This document shows positions 15,979-24,706 of a DNA stretch of 64,000 bases, piece after piece; position 1 is the stretch's first letter, and every line of letters starts with the position of its first letter. This DNA is from GCA-2737725 sp965229355 (GTDB lineage: Bacteria; Pseudomonadota; Alphaproteobacteria; Rhodospirillales; Rhodospirillaceae), in NCBI GenBank assembly GCA_965229355.1, contig OZ245869.1:3224001-3288000 (forward strand), written 5' to 3'. Below the pieces are notes generated by a model. The model did not search any database. It was not told the DNA's origin and saw nothing but the letters and a program-made list of their open reading frames with translations. The position numbers and the translations under genes are program-made.

Positions 15979-16533
15979 TTACTGGCGTTGAATACGGACA
16001 AATTCTTTAAAGGCTATTTTGTAAAGCTTGTCGAAATTTTCCCAAGTTAAAGAGAGTGTGCTTGCTATACTTTCGATACGAAAAGGTTCTTTATTTTGCG
16101 GTCTTAGGCGTTCGTCTTCTTCCCACTTTTCTTCTGATTGCTTATCGTTATATGGTGCTGCATATCTACTTGACCAACTTAGAAGAGATTTGACTCGTAA
16201 AAGTAATCTTTGATCTTCTCTTCCTAGCTTAGGTAACTCAGCTTCATTCCATAATCGGGTTACATCGTGAGTTGGTCGAACTCGCACGACATGTTTGGGC
16301 GCTGTTCCCATTTCAATTTTTCTTGCTATCACTGCCTTAATTACTAGTTCTAAGGCTATGCTGGCTTCACGTCGAAAGCCCTCAAGTAATGCAATTCCAG
16401 GGCTATCGGAATAATCTGTAAGATTGATGGCATCACTTAAAGATTTGTCATCTATTTGATTACTAAGAATAGCTGCATTAAGACGCGCATTATTTGCTTT
16501 AGTTAAGTAATGTAGCGGGGCTCGACGACGCAT
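15979..16533 (-). CDS. HEPN-like orphan protein, AT-rich
   Basis: A 184-residue, mostly helical protein. The pattern 'REASIALELVIKAVIARK' followed by 'THDVTRLWNEAEL' and a terminal 'WSSRYAAPYN' matches the helical layout of HEPN-type proteins. The usual RNase motif (R-x4-6-H) is not clear: 'RVRPTHD' is the nearest candidate. The base composition is clearly more AT-rich than the neighbours, which points to acquisition by transfer. No antitoxin or nucleotidyltransferase partner is adjacent; the genes on both sides are metabolic or transport. Function unknown; the HEPN assignment is by pattern only. Confidence 0.6.
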   Translation of the reverse strand: MRRRAPLHYLTKANNARLNAAILSNQIDDKSLSDAINLTDYSDSPGIALLEGFRREASIALELVIKAVIARKIEMGTAPKHVVRVRPTHDVTRLWNEAELPKLGREDQRLLLRVKSLLSWSSRYAAPYNDKQSEEKWEEDERLRPQNKEPFRIESIASTLSLTWENFDKLYKIAFKEFVRIQRQ

Positions 16534-16573
16534 CTCATGAATTGAGATAATTTCATCCTGAGCAATATATATC

Positions 16574-18286
16574 TCACATATTCAAATGCAGGCCCGCGCG
16601 CTTGACGCGTTCGCCATCAAGCTCACGCACAACAACTGTTGCTGAACCGGCAGGGATTTGGTCGCCCACTTGTGGGGTGTTATCGAACTGCGCTGCAAAC
16701 ACATCGGCCAATGTAGCGTTGGCATTTTCGACTGCGATTTCTAAACCGTAAAGCCGCGCTAAATCGGTCGCTTTCGCCGTGCCATCGAAAATAAATTCGC
16801 CGAAGAACGGATCATCGTGCGCCAGCAATTCGGCATGGTGCGCGAATAATTGGTCGAGCGTTGCGGCTTTTTCGGGCGGGGCCATGAAGTAGGCGTAGTC
16901 GCCGTTCTTCAATTTTCCAGCTTCTTTGGCTACTTGCACAGCTTGGTCACGCACCACGAAGGCTGGTTGCGCCCACTCTGGCAGCTTTGCGCCGTTCATC
17001 ACCGCACTGTCGGCGTGAACAGGGTAGCCCACCATTTCCACGCCCAACTGACCGGGGATATCCAATTCCACGCGGTGCACGGCGGCACCCTTACGCGGCA
17101 ATGCGAGGCCTAAGAATTTCGCGGCGGGACCAATGGTCCAGCCTTGCAACACCAGCGAGATCAAAACGACGAAGAACGCGATGTTGAAATAGAGCTGCGC
17201 ATTTTCCATGCCCGACAAAATCGGAATTGCAGCCAAGAAAATCGACACCGCTCCGCGCAAGCCTAGCCACGAGATGAAGGTCTTTTCTTTCGCTTTAAAT
17301 CCGAACGGCGCCAAGCTGATGAACACCGCTACCGGGCGTGCCACAAACATCAGCACCGAAGCGATGATGAGGGCTGGGAAGGCGTAGTCCAACATGCGTG
17401 ACGGGGTGATTAGCAAGCCGAGTACCAAGAACATGCCGATTTGCGCCAGCCACGTGACAGCATCGTTGACGGTGATGATGCTGGCCGAAGCGCGAAGGGG
17501 GCGATTGCCGAGCACCAAGCCCGCCAAGTACACGGCCAAGAAGCCTGAGCCTTCTAGCACGGCGGTGACCGCGTAAATCAGCACTGCGCCAGCGATGGCC
17601 AGCAATGGGTGCAAACCGCCAGGCAGGTTTACGCGGTTCAGCGTGATGGACATTGCATAGCCGCCCAGCAAGCCAAGGCCGCTGCCGATGACAACTTGCA
17701 GCAGCAGGATTTTGATAATCTCAAGCGGGCCAATGGCAGTTGTGGCCTCGATCATCTCCACCAGCAGTAACGTGAGGATGACGGCCGTGGGATCGTTGGT
17801 GCCGGACTCTGTTTCCAGTACGGTGACGATGCGGCGTTTGAGCTCCAAGCCACCACTTTGCAGCAGGAAGAACACAGCGGCGGCGTCAGTCGAAGCAACG
17901 ACCGCGCCCAGCAGCAACGACGGCAGCCATTCCAATTTCAGGATGTACACTGCAGCCAACGCAACGATGCCCGATGTGATGACAACACCAACTGTTGCAA
18001 GTGCAGTGGCTGGAAGAATAGTGTTTTTGAGGTGGGTGAGACGTGTGCGCAAACCGCCATCAAACAGGATGATGGCCAAGGCCATCGAGCCGATCAGGTA
18101 GGTGAGGCGGTAGTCATTGAACACCACGCCGCCAGGGCCGTCTTCGCCCGCCAACATGCCGATCACCAAGAAGATCAACAACAAAGGCGCGCCAAAGCGC
18201 CGCGCAATGAGGCTGGAAATGATCCCGAGCAACAACAAGAGCGCGCCGAATAAAAGGAGAGCGTTGGCGGTGGCGATGTTTTCCAT
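16574..18286 (-). CDS. nhaP2: K+/H+ antiporter of the CPA1 NhaP2 (CvrA) type
   Basis: 570 residues, close to the usual length of NhaP2. The first 390 or so form 12-13 membrane helices. The CPA1 hallmark 'STDAAAVFFLL' and 'ESGTNDPTAVILT' are present, as is 'LGLRGAVSIFLAAIPI'. A cytoplasmic tail follows with an RCK_C-like part (about 405-480, 'LPEWAQPAFVVRDQAVQVAKEAG') and a CorC/HlyC-like end (about 490-565). It should export K+ (or Na+) in exchange for protons and help regulate cell volume and pH. It has no operon partner. Confidence 0.88.
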   Translation of the reverse strand: MENIATANALLLFGALLLLLGIISSLIARRFGAPLLLIFLVIGMLAGEDGPGGVVFNDYRLTYLIGSMALAIILFDGGLRTRLTHLKNTILPATALATVGVVITSGIVALAAVYILKLEWLPSLLLGAVVASTDAAAVFFLLQSGGLELKRRIVTVLETESGTNDPTAVILTLLLVEMIEATTAIGPLEIIKILLLQVVIGSGLGLLGGYAMSITLNRVNLPGGLHPLLAIAGAVLIYAVTAVLEGSGFLAVYLAGLVLGNRPLRASASIITVNDAVTWLAQIGMFLVLGLLITPSRMLDYAFPALIIASVLMFVARPVAVFISLAPFGFKAKEKTFISWLGLRGAVSIFLAAIPILSGMENAQLYFNIAFFVVLISLVLQGWTIGPAAKFLGLALPRKGAAVHRVELDIPGQLGVEMVGYPVHADSAVMNGAKLPEWAQPAFVVRDQAVQVAKEAGKLKNGDYAYFMAPPEKAATLDQLFAHHAELLAHDDPFFGEFIFDGTAKATDLARLYGLEIAVENANATLADVFAAQFDNTPQVGDQIPAGSATVVVRELDGERVKRAGLHLNM

Positions 18287-18356
18287 CGTCGTCGTCTAAC
18301 ATCCATTAAATTCTGCGGATTCGCGATAGCTTAAGCGCCACGCTTATTTCGCGCAA

Positions 18357-19157
18357 TCAGAACCAGCGGCCGAGGTACAGATAGGCGCTGCGCGATCCAT
18401 TGGCGTCTTTGCTGGTGCCCAAATACAGAGGGCCTAGGCTTGTGTCGGTGCCCATGAACACGCTGGTGGACCAGCGCGCACCGTCAAAGCGGTTCGGATC
18501 AATGTCATAGATCGATCTGTCAGTTTTTACGGTCGCGCCAATGTAGACGGGTGTGGACGTAACCATGCCAACGCCAGTGCCCAGGCCGCGCGGGAATGGC
18601 ATGGGCGAGCGTACGAGCGCGGTATCTGCGTGCTCGAGCGTGCCGCGCGCGTAAGCCGACAACCGCACCACGCCATCGACATCCAGCATGGTCCAACGGT
18701 CTTCGCGGAGCGCGATGCCGGGTTGGAACGCATTCAGGTTGCCATCAACCGGCGGCGTATTGCGTGCACCCACGGGCAGAATTTCAATGCGGCGGTCTAA
18801 GGGTGTGGTGGCGACCGTTTCGGTGAAGGTAAACGTGTCACGCGGCAGGGCCATATGTTCGGCCAAAGGCTGAAGCGCTAAGTTGTAAGTGCCAGCCACT
18901 TGAATGGGGCGGCCTTCATCTGACACTTTGGCATCTGACGTACTTGCTTCGGCGGGTTTCACCCACAGGAAGTTCCAGTCTTCGTCATCGATGGTAGCGG
19001 ACGATGCAGGGGCTGGGCTGAGCAGAACGGCAAGGCCAACAGCCAAGGCCGCGGCAACAATCTCAGACCAGCCGAAATGTCCTGCATCATCGCTTGTCTG
19101 TCTGTCGCTGCGTGCTTGCGCCATGCTAGCTTCGGTGCCCACCAGAGTCCCTACCAC
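18357..19157 (-). CDS. Membrane-anchored or exported protein with patatin/Omp85-type barrel tail
   Basis: 266 residues from GTG at 19157; ATG at 19124 is an alternative. A hydrophobic segment at about residues 32-53, ending in 'APASSA', could be an anchor or leader. The last 65 residues ('VYIGATV', 'SVFMGTDTSLGPLYLG', 'SAYLYLGRWF') match the final strands of the outer-membrane barrel found in PlpD-like patatin phospholipases. The patatin catalytic domain and most of the barrel are missing. It may be a decayed or re-used fragment, or a small outer-membrane protein in its own right. It is divergent to the PPOX gene 46 bp away. Confidence 0.55.
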   Translation of the reverse strand: MVGTLVGTEASMAQARSDRQTSDDAGHFGWSEIVAAALAVGLAVLLSPAPASSATIDDEDWNFLWVKPAEASTSDAKVSDEGRPIQVAGTYNLALQPLAEHMALPRDTFTFTETVATTPLDRRIEILPVGARNTPPVDGNLNAFQPGIALREDRWTMLDVDGVVRLSAYARGTLEHADTALVRSPMPFPRGLGTGVGMVTSTPVYIGATVKTDRSIYDIDPNRFDGARWSTSVFMGTDTSLGPLYLGTSKDANGSRSAYLYLGRWF

Positions 19158-19203
19158 ATAACCTTACCAGGGCAGCGTTTAAAGACGGTTAAAGGACTTT
19201 TAG

Positions 19204-19836
19204 ATGCCGGATGGTTTGAAAAACGACCCCTACGCGATTACCGACCGCGCAACCCTACGCACGGTTTACAAAACGCCCTTTGAAGGCGCGGTGAAGAAGG
19301 TGCTGCCGGGCTTGGAAAAGCACAGCATCGCATTCATTGGCTTAAGCCCCTTTTGCGTACTGGCGACTTCTGATGTGGATGGCAACCTTGATGCTTCGCC
19401 CAAAGGCGGACCCGCTGGATTTGTGAAAGTACGCGACGCCAAAACCGTGATGATTCCCGATTGGCCAGGTAACAACCGTTTGGATGGGCTTGAGAACATC
19501 ATCACCAATCCGCATGTGGGATTGTTGTTTTTTGTGCCCGGCATGAACGAGATGCTGCGCTTAAATGGCCGCGCGCGTATCACCACTGACCCTGCGCTCA
19601 AGACTGCATTTGAAACCAAGGGCAAGCTGCCGATCTCGGTGATCATCATTGAGATTGATCAGGTGTTTCTGCACTGCGCACGGGCGCTAGATCGCTCAAA
19701 GCTGTGGGATGGCAGTCTTCAGATTGATCGCAAATCATTTCCAACCATTGGGCAAGTTTTAGCCGATCAAATTGCTGGCTACGATGGTGTTGCCATTGAC
19801 GCGCTGGTCGAAAAACACAAAGACGATCTGTACTGA
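19204..19836 (+). CDS. Pyridoxamine-5'-phosphate-oxidase-family flavoprotein
   Basis: 210 residues of the FMN-dependent PPOX group resembling DR2398/MSMEG_1061 proteins. Shown by 'FCVLATSDVDGNLDASPKGGPAGFV', 'MIPDWPGNNRLDGLENI', 'VGLLFFVPG', 'RLNGRARI' and a late 'FLHCARALDRSKLW'. These split-barrel proteins bind FMN or F420 and reduce small molecules; the true substrate is unknown. It is transcribed away from the barrel-tail gene and ends at a hairpin shared with the glutathione transferases. Confidence 0.85.
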   Translation: MPDGLKNDPYAITDRATLRTVYKTPFEGAVKKVLPGLEKHSIAFIGLSPFCVLATSDVDGNLDASPKGGPAGFVKVRDAKTVMIPDWPGNNRLDGLENIITNPHVGLLFFVPGMNEMLRLNGRARITTDPALKTAFETKGKLPISVIIIEIDQVFLHCARALDRSKLWDGSLQIDRKSFPTIGQVLADQIAGYDGVAIDALVEKHKDDLY

Positions 19837-19843
19837 AAATAAA

Positions 19844-19872
19844 AACGGCGGCCCTCGTGCGAAGGCCGCCGT
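19844..19872. terminator. Bidirectional terminator between PPOX and GST genes
   Basis: The stem AACGGCGGCC/GGCCGCCGTT has a short loop and A/T-rich sequence on both sides. It lies between two converging genes and can serve both. Confidence 0.75.
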
Positions 19873-19890
19873 TCTTGAAATGCACTTAAA

Positions 19891-20541
19891 CTAAGCTGGA
19901 ATCAGCTGCTTCATGCGGTCGGCCATGCCTTGCAGCACTTTGCTGGCAATTTTGTCTTTCTGCGCATTCTCCCAATAAGCCTTCAACTTGGGTCGGCCAT
20001 TCAGCACGTCCTTGATGCCGAAAAAGCCTGAGGCATGTATGGCAAAGAACAGCGCAGGGACCACGAAGCAATCAGCCAAAGTAGGCGAGGGGCCAGCGAT
20101 GAATTTCTTTTTCACCGCAATCTTTTCCAGCACATCCAAGCCTTTGTGAAGTTCCACTGTCGCGGCATCAAGGTCGGCTTGTGTGAACTGATTGGCGCGT
20201 TTGAAGCGGAAGAACTTCAAGCCAGCGCCTTGCACGTACTCGGCTGTGACCGTCGCAATCAGGCGGGTTTGTGCCATGGCTTTTGCGGCAGCGGGCAGGA
20301 GCTTCTTCTTTTTGTATTTTGATTCCAGGTAATCAACGATGACGGCTGATTCATACAACACCAGCGCGCCGTCCTTGATGGCGGGAATTTTGCCGAACGG
20401 ATTGAGCTTCAAATACTCCGGGCTTTTAATGCCGTCTTTGGGCATCGTCAGCGTGTGCGGAATATCTTTGTAGGCGCAGGTGAGAAGCACGCGCGCGACA
20501 AAGGGGGATAAAACAGAACCATAAACTGTAATTGCGGCCAT
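19891..20541 (-). CDS. Glutathione S-transferase (second of a tandem pair)
   Basis: 216 residues. The thioredoxin-like N-terminal domain has 'YGSVLSPFVARVLLTC', with Ser as the likely catalytic residue, 'NPFGKIPAIKDG' containing the cis-Pro, and the glutathione-gripping 'LYESAVIVDYLE'. The helical domain has 'LADCFVVPALFF'. It starts 11 bp behind the upstream paralogue, so the two form an operon from recent duplication. The usual role is glutathione conjugation or isomerisation of xenobiotics and lipid peroxides. Confidence 0.9.
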   Translation of the reverse strand: MAAITVYGSVLSPFVARVLLTCAYKDIPHTLTMPKDGIKSPEYLKLNPFGKIPAIKDGALVLYESAVIVDYLESKYKKKKLLPAAAKAMAQTRLIATVTAEYVQGAGLKFFRFKRANQFTQADLDAATVELHKGLDVLEKIAVKKKFIAGPSPTLADCFVVPALFFAIHASGFFGIKDVLNGRPKLKAYWENAQKDKIASKVLQGMADRMKQLIPA

Positions 20542-20552
20542 TTCGTTTCCCC

Positions 20553-21200
20553 TTAACGGCCGCCTGGCCGGAAATTTTTCATCGCTTCGCCCATCTCGCC
20601 CAGCAGCCCAGATGTGAGTTTTTCTTTATTCAGCTTGGCGACATATTTGCCCAGTTTCTTGCGACCACCGGTCGGGTCGATTACGCCAAACTGCGGCAAG
20701 ATCGCATTGACGAAGAACCAGCACGGCACAGCGTACACATCGGCCACGCTGAGTTTTGTGCCGCACGCCCAGCCTTTGCCGGAAAGTTGTTTTTCTACAA
20801 CATCCAGACCGCGATTAATTTCAGCGATCTTTTCTTCGATCACTTTCTGGTCGCGGGTGGCCGGGTCGCGTTGACGCAACAACGCCATCGTCGGCACTTG
20901 CACGTATTCTGCAAAAATTGTCGCCAGTAATCGCGCTTTTGCAGCATCTTTTGCTGTCGACGGAATAATGCGTTTCTTTTTGTACTTCGCATCCAGGTAA
21001 TCAATGATGACACTGGATTCAAACAGCGTGGTACCTGCATCTTTAATGACAGGCATTTTGCCGAGAGGGTTCATTGCTAAGTATGCGGGCGACTTGATAC
21101 CGCCTTCGAGCATTTTTAATTTGTGCTTGATCCCCTTATGACGCGCGGTCAGGACAACCCGCGCGACATAAGGCGACAATATTGCGCCGTAGACATCCAT
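20553..21200 (-). CDS. Glutathione S-transferase (first of a tandem pair)
   Basis: 215 residues, the same layout as its downstream neighbour: 'YGAILSPYVARVVLTA', 'NPLGKMPVIKDAG' with cis-Pro, 'LFESSVIIDYLD' and 'VADVYAVPCWFF' in the helical domain. The two share the 'YGxxLSPxVARVxLT' start and 'KYKKK' after the first domain. That supports gene duplication with divergence in the substrate pocket. The gene is divergent to the dehalogenase-like gene across a 241-bp gap, in which I see no further gene. Confidence 0.9.
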   Translation of the reverse strand: MDVYGAILSPYVARVVLTARHKGIKHKLKMLEGGIKSPAYLAMNPLGKMPVIKDAGTTLFESSVIIDYLDAKYKKKRIIPSTAKDAAKARLLATIFAEYVQVPTMALLRQRDPATRDQKVIEEKIAEINRGLDVVEKQLSGKGWACGTKLSVADVYAVPCWFFVNAILPQFGVIDPTGGRKKLGKYVAKLNKEKLTSGLLGEMGEAMKNFRPGGR

Positions 21201-21441
21201 CTGCTGCAGTTCCTTTTATCGTTTTATGCTTTGATCTATCAGTAGGCGGAACAACTGTGACTTTGAATACTACCGTTTGTGCTGGCGCGCGCACACTACA
21301 AAAACCCTTATAAACTGCGGGTTAGGTTATGATGTGTTAAGCTCAACTTTTGAAATTCCTGCGCTGGATTGAAGGCGCCCACGTTAGGTTGAATCAATTT
21401 TACTGCGCGTGCGGTGCGTGATTTTTAACATTGGTGAATGC

Positions 21442-22338
21442 ATGTCGGGTACGGACGCGTTTGAATGGCCTTTAAAGCGGACTGCGGTTCTGGATTCAGA
21501 AATGGCGTACCGCGATTTAGGTGAAGCCGCGGACGGTGCTCCGACCATTGTGTTTCTGCATGGGAATGCGACCAGTTCATTTACATGGCGGAAAGTCGCG
21601 CCATTCCTTGAAAACTTGGGGCGTCTTGTTGCACCTGACCTGATCGGCATGGGGGCGTCGGCCAAGCTGAAAGGTACTGGCGCCGAGAGTTACATCTACT
21701 TGATCCACCGCCGTTATCTGGACGCCCTGCTGGCAAAGCTCGAGATCGGCTCCCGTGTGGTCTTTGTGACCCATGGTTGGGGCACGGCTTTGGCGTGTGA
21801 TTGGGCCCTCAGAAATCCCCTTTTAGTTCAGGGCCTTTGCTACATGGAGGCCGAAGTCACCCCCCTGATTTCGGCCTACATGGAAGAACCTGTGGTTGAT
21901 GAGTACAAATTTTTGCGCTCGAAGCCCGGCGAGGCCATGGCGCTACAGACTTCATATCTCATGGATAAATTGCTGTTCGCACCTCTCGGCCCCAGGTTGG
22001 ATGACTCCGAGCGCGAGATTTTTTTTAAGCCCTATGAGACGACAGGTGAGGGCCGCAGGCCGTTGCTAGAGTGGGAGCGCGAAGTGCCCATTAACGGCAT
22101 TCCAGCGGACACCTTCGATATCCTAATAGGTGTGCGCGATTGGCTGGCGGAAAGCGCTGTGCCGAAACTTTTTATAAATGCTGAGCGCGGCGTGAAGATG
22201 GTCGGTGAACGTTTGGAAACCGCGCGTGCGGCGAACAATCAACGCGAACTAAACGTCAGTGCCGGCGCGCATCCTCAGGAGGAAGCGGCCGGCACGATTG
22301 GTTTAGAACTTGTGCGTTGGATAACGAACTTACGCTAA
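21442..22338 (+). CDS. Haloalkane-dehalogenase-like alpha/beta-hydrolase lacking the nucleophile
   Basis: 298 residues from ATG at 21442. Strong haloalkane dehalogenase features are 'HGNATSSFTWR' (40-50), 'APDLIGMGASAK' (64-75) and a late 'GAHPQEEAAGTIG' with the His position kept. The family nucleophile is the Asp of an H-D-W-G elbow; here the elbow reads 'HGWG' (111-114), so the nucleophilic Asp is Gly. The classical ester-intermediate mechanism should therefore be impossible, and the protein may have another activity or a binding role. Its last 9 bp overlap the end of the convergent dienelactone hydrolase gene. Confidence 0.85.
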   Translation: MSGTDAFEWPLKRTAVLDSEMAYRDLGEAADGAPTIVFLHGNATSSFTWRKVAPFLENLGRLVAPDLIGMGASAKLKGTGAESYIYLIHRRYLDALLAKLEIGSRVVFVTHGWGTALACDWALRNPLLVQGLCYMEAEVTPLISAYMEEPVVDEYKFLRSKPGEAMALQTSYLMDKLLFAPLGPRLDDSEREIFFKPYETTGEGRRPLLEWEREVPINGIPADTFDILIGVRDWLAESAVPKLFINAERGVKMVGERLETARAANNQRELNVSAGAHPQEEAAGTIGLELVRWITNLR

Positions 22339-23028
22339 AGCTTTTTTGAACATCTCGAAGCTGCGGCCATGTGCTTGCTTGGTGCCTTCAGCATCAAAGT
22401 GCACAGGGTCGGTGTCGCGCGCAAAGGCGTGATCCAGGCCCGGATAGACAAACACTTCAACGCCTGCTTTGCCCTTCACGCCGTCTTCGATTTTCTTGAT
22501 GGCTTCCGCAGGGGCGTACGGGTCTTTGCCAGCGATGTGAATTTGTAAGGGCTTCTTGATGTTGGCGGCTTCGCCCACAAGATTTTCAATGCCAACGCCG
22601 TAGTAGCTTGAAGCTGCATCCGCATCGGTGCGTGTGGCTGTTAAGTACGCCAAAGTGCCACCTAAGCAGAAGCCAATGGTGCCGACTTTACCCGTGCAGG
22701 CTTCGTGGCCGCGCAAGGTGGTAATGGTGGCTTGAATGTCTTCAACGCCTTTATCGACATTGAATTTGCCGTAGTTGTCCAAGCCCACTTTGAAATCTTC
22801 TGGGAAGAACGGGTGCAGTTGAACACCGGGCTTGATGCGCCAGAAAAGATCAGGGGCCATGGCCACGTAGCCTGCGCGCGAGAACATGTCGCACACCGTG
22901 CGTACCCAGGTGTTCACACCAAAGATTTCTTGAATGACGATCACGCCCGGACCGGGCTTTGGCGGCAGTGACAAATAAGCGTCGAAATTGCCGTCTTTGC
23001 CTTTAATGGAAACCGTTGAGCCAGACAT
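22330..23028 (-). CDS. Dienelactone hydrolase family protein
   Basis: 232 residues. The carboxymethylenebutenolidase signature is intact: Glu in 'VIQEIFGVN', the nucleophilic Cys in 'GFCLGG', Asp in 'AGKDPYAP' and His in 'GLDHAF'. There is no leader, so it is cytoplasmic. The family opens lactones formed after ortho cleavage of catechols, which fits an aromatic-degradation setting. It is separated from the upstream GntR gene by a terminator and so has its own promoter. A close possibility is a general carboxylesterase of the same family. Confidence 0.88.
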   Translation of the reverse strand: MSGSTVSIKGKDGNFDAYLSLPPKPGPGVIVIQEIFGVNTWVRTVCDMFSRAGYVAMAPDLFWRIKPGVQLHPFFPEDFKVGLDNYGKFNVDKGVEDIQATITTLRGHEACTGKVGTIGFCLGGTLAYLTATRTDADAASSYYGVGIENLVGEAANIKKPLQIHIAGKDPYAPAEAIKKIEDGVKGKAGVEVFVYPGLDHAFARDTDPVHFDAEGTKQAHGRSFEMFKKALA

Positions 23029-23044
23029 GAATATCTCCTTTGAA

Positions 23045-23081
23045 AAGCAAAAAACCGTTGTCTTGCGGACAACGGTTTTAA
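23045..23081 (-). terminator. Rho-independent terminator of the UbiD-GntR operon
   Basis: A perfect 12-bp stem (AAAACCGTTGTC and its complement) with a 5-nt loop lies at 23051-23079. On the minus strand it is followed by TTTTTTGCTTTT. It ends the operon whose last gene is the GntR regulator. Confidence 0.88.
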
Positions 23082-23134
23082 GAAGTTTCAGGCCCCATTT
23101 CTAGTTCAATTGGCCCTGTATTCAGCTGTTAACG

Positions 23135-23926
23135 CTAGCTGGCGGCGCGCCATTCGGTATGACTGCCAATGGTCTCGTGCGTCAGTGTGGTTCGGTATTC
23201 GTAACGATCTGCACGGTACAAAGCCGTCAGCCATTCGACCGGACGGTTGCGATTATCAAAGACCAAGCGCGTCAAACGGATGAGGGGTGCGCCCACATCT
23301 ATGCCCAACAAATTAGCAACCGTAGGGTCAGCGATTGTTGCGGTGATGGCTTGTTCAGCGCGTGCCACGTTCACGCCAGCTTGTAACAATTGGGCCAGCA
23401 TCGGCTGTGTATTGGTGTCGCGATCTGTCAAACGCTCGGCCACATCGTGTGGCACAAATGCTTTCACCCAAGCGATGGGTTGGCCGCTGTTTTTGCGGAT
23501 TTGATTAGTGGCATAAATTTGCGCGCCGGGTTCGCAACCCAACTTCGAGGCGACATCGTTCGACGCAGAGACGAACCCACCATCAAGGCGATCCATTTCT
23601 GTGGCCGCGCCAATTGCTTTCACGTTGCGCAGCAAATCTTCCAGCGAGTCACGTTGCGGCAGCAATGGTTGCGATGATTGCGCCACGAAGGTGCCGCGTC
23701 CGCGTTGGCGCACGATCAGGCCTTCTTTGGCCAGTTCGTGCATGGCGCGTTTCACCGTGATGCGCGAGACGCCAAAGGCGTTGCACAGTTCCACTTCGGT
23801 GGGAACAGGGCTGTCGCCGTAACTGCCGTTACGGATGTTCTCGCGCAACACCAGATAGACTTGGTGATATAGCGGTACAGCCAAATTTTCGTCGACTGCA
23901 GCGATGGGTTTTGTCATGCGATTCAT
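23135..23926 (-). CDS. GntR/HutC-family transcriptional regulator
   Basis: 263 residues; an ATG at 23917 is a possible shorter start. The winged helix at about residues 17-85 holds 'ELCNAFGVSRITVKRAMHELAKEGLIVRQRGRGTFVA' features, and the C-terminal half is a UTRA ligand-binding domain with 'IYATNQIRKNSGQPIAW' and 'PLIRLTRLVFDNRNRPVEW'. The gene is the last of a six-gene operon (11 bp after the SDR). It therefore probably controls that operon in response to a pathway intermediate. A palindrome just upstream of the first gene is a fitting operator. Confidence 0.9.
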   Translation of the reverse strand: MNRMTKPIAAVDENLAVPLYHQVYLVLRENIRNGSYGDSPVPTEVELCNAFGVSRITVKRAMHELAKEGLIVRQRGRGTFVAQSSQPLLPQRDSLEDLLRNVKAIGAATEMDRLDGGFVSASNDVASKLGCEPGAQIYATNQIRKNSGQPIAWVKAFVPHDVAERLTDRDTNTQPMLAQLLQAGVNVARAEQAITATIADPTVANLLGIDVGAPLIRLTRLVFDNRNRPVEWLTALYRADRYEYRTTLTHETIGSHTEWRAAS

Positions 23927-23937
23927 CAGCGTTGCCT

Positions 23938-24681
23938 TTAGCGGTCCAGGACCAAGCCGCTCGAAATGTTCATGTTAGTCCCGGTCATGCTATGGGCATG
24001 ATTAGAACACAAAAACATTACACCACCAGCGCATTCTTCGGCTGTGGCATAGCGGCCAAGGGGAAGTTGGGCTTTTAAACCGTCGTGCTGGGCATCGCTT
24101 AAGCGGTCCAGCATCGGCGTATCGACAGGGCCCGGAGACAAAATGTTCACACGGATGCCGTCCGGGGCCCATTCTTTGGCGGCATAACGCGTTAAATTCA
24201 CGAGCGCAGCCTTAGAGGACGCATAGGCGGCACCAGACAGGTAGCTGCCGCCATTGGCTGCGTTCGACGAGGCGCAGAGCACCACCGAAGCCCCGGGTTT
24301 ACGCAAGATGGGGTAGGCGTGCTTCATCAATAAAAAGGCCGAGGTCAGGTTGGTGTTCACGACGGTATGCCAATCGTTCAGCGGCATTTCATCAATGCGC
24401 CCTTTGCCCACCATCCCGGCCATATGAATCAGATAATCAATGTGGCCGAAGCGATCTTTGGTTTTGGCGATCGCATCGGCCACTTGAGTTTCGTCCGTGA
24501 CATCCAAAGATAGTCTCAAGATACGGGGATCGTCGTTTGCAACAGGCCGACGCCCTGTTGCCACCACAGATGCCCCCGCACTTAAGAACATGTCGACACA
24601 CGCTTGACCAATGCCGCCAAGCGCGCCCGTAACCAGCGCTACTTTTCCGGTGGCATCAATCAATGTGGGTTTTGTTGTCAC
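23938..24681 (-). CDS. Short-chain dehydrogenase/reductase
   Basis: 247 residues, classical SDR. The cofactor motif is 'TGALGGIG', and Arg residues after strand 2 ('TGRRP') suggest NADP(H) is accepted. 'HMAG' replaces the usual NNAG, the catalytic Ser is in 'LCASSN', and the YxxxK pair is 'YASSK'. 'SPGPVDTPM' follows. No leader, so it is cytoplasmic. It lies between the dimetal oxidase and the GntR regulator in the operon and probably oxidises or reduces a hydroxyl/keto intermediate made by these enzymes. Confidence 0.9.
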   Translation of the reverse strand: MTTKPTLIDATGKVALVTGALGGIGQACVDMFLSAGASVVATGRRPVANDDPRILRLSLDVTDETQVADAIAKTKDRFGHIDYLIHMAGMVGKGRIDEMPLNDWHTVVNTNLTSAFLLMKHAYPILRKPGASVVLCASSNAANGGSYLSGAAYASSKAALVNLTRYAAKEWAPDGIRVNILSPGPVDTPMLDRLSDAQHDGLKAQLPLGRYATAEECAGGVMFLCSNHAHSMTGTNMNISSGLVLDR

Positions 24682-24706
24682 GGTTTATTCCGCAAAAAGC
24701 AGTTAA

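Noticed and set aside
22330..22338. Frameshift or fusion between dehalogenase-like and dienelactone hydrolase genes
   Set aside because: They are on opposite strands and merely share 9 bp at their 3' ends.
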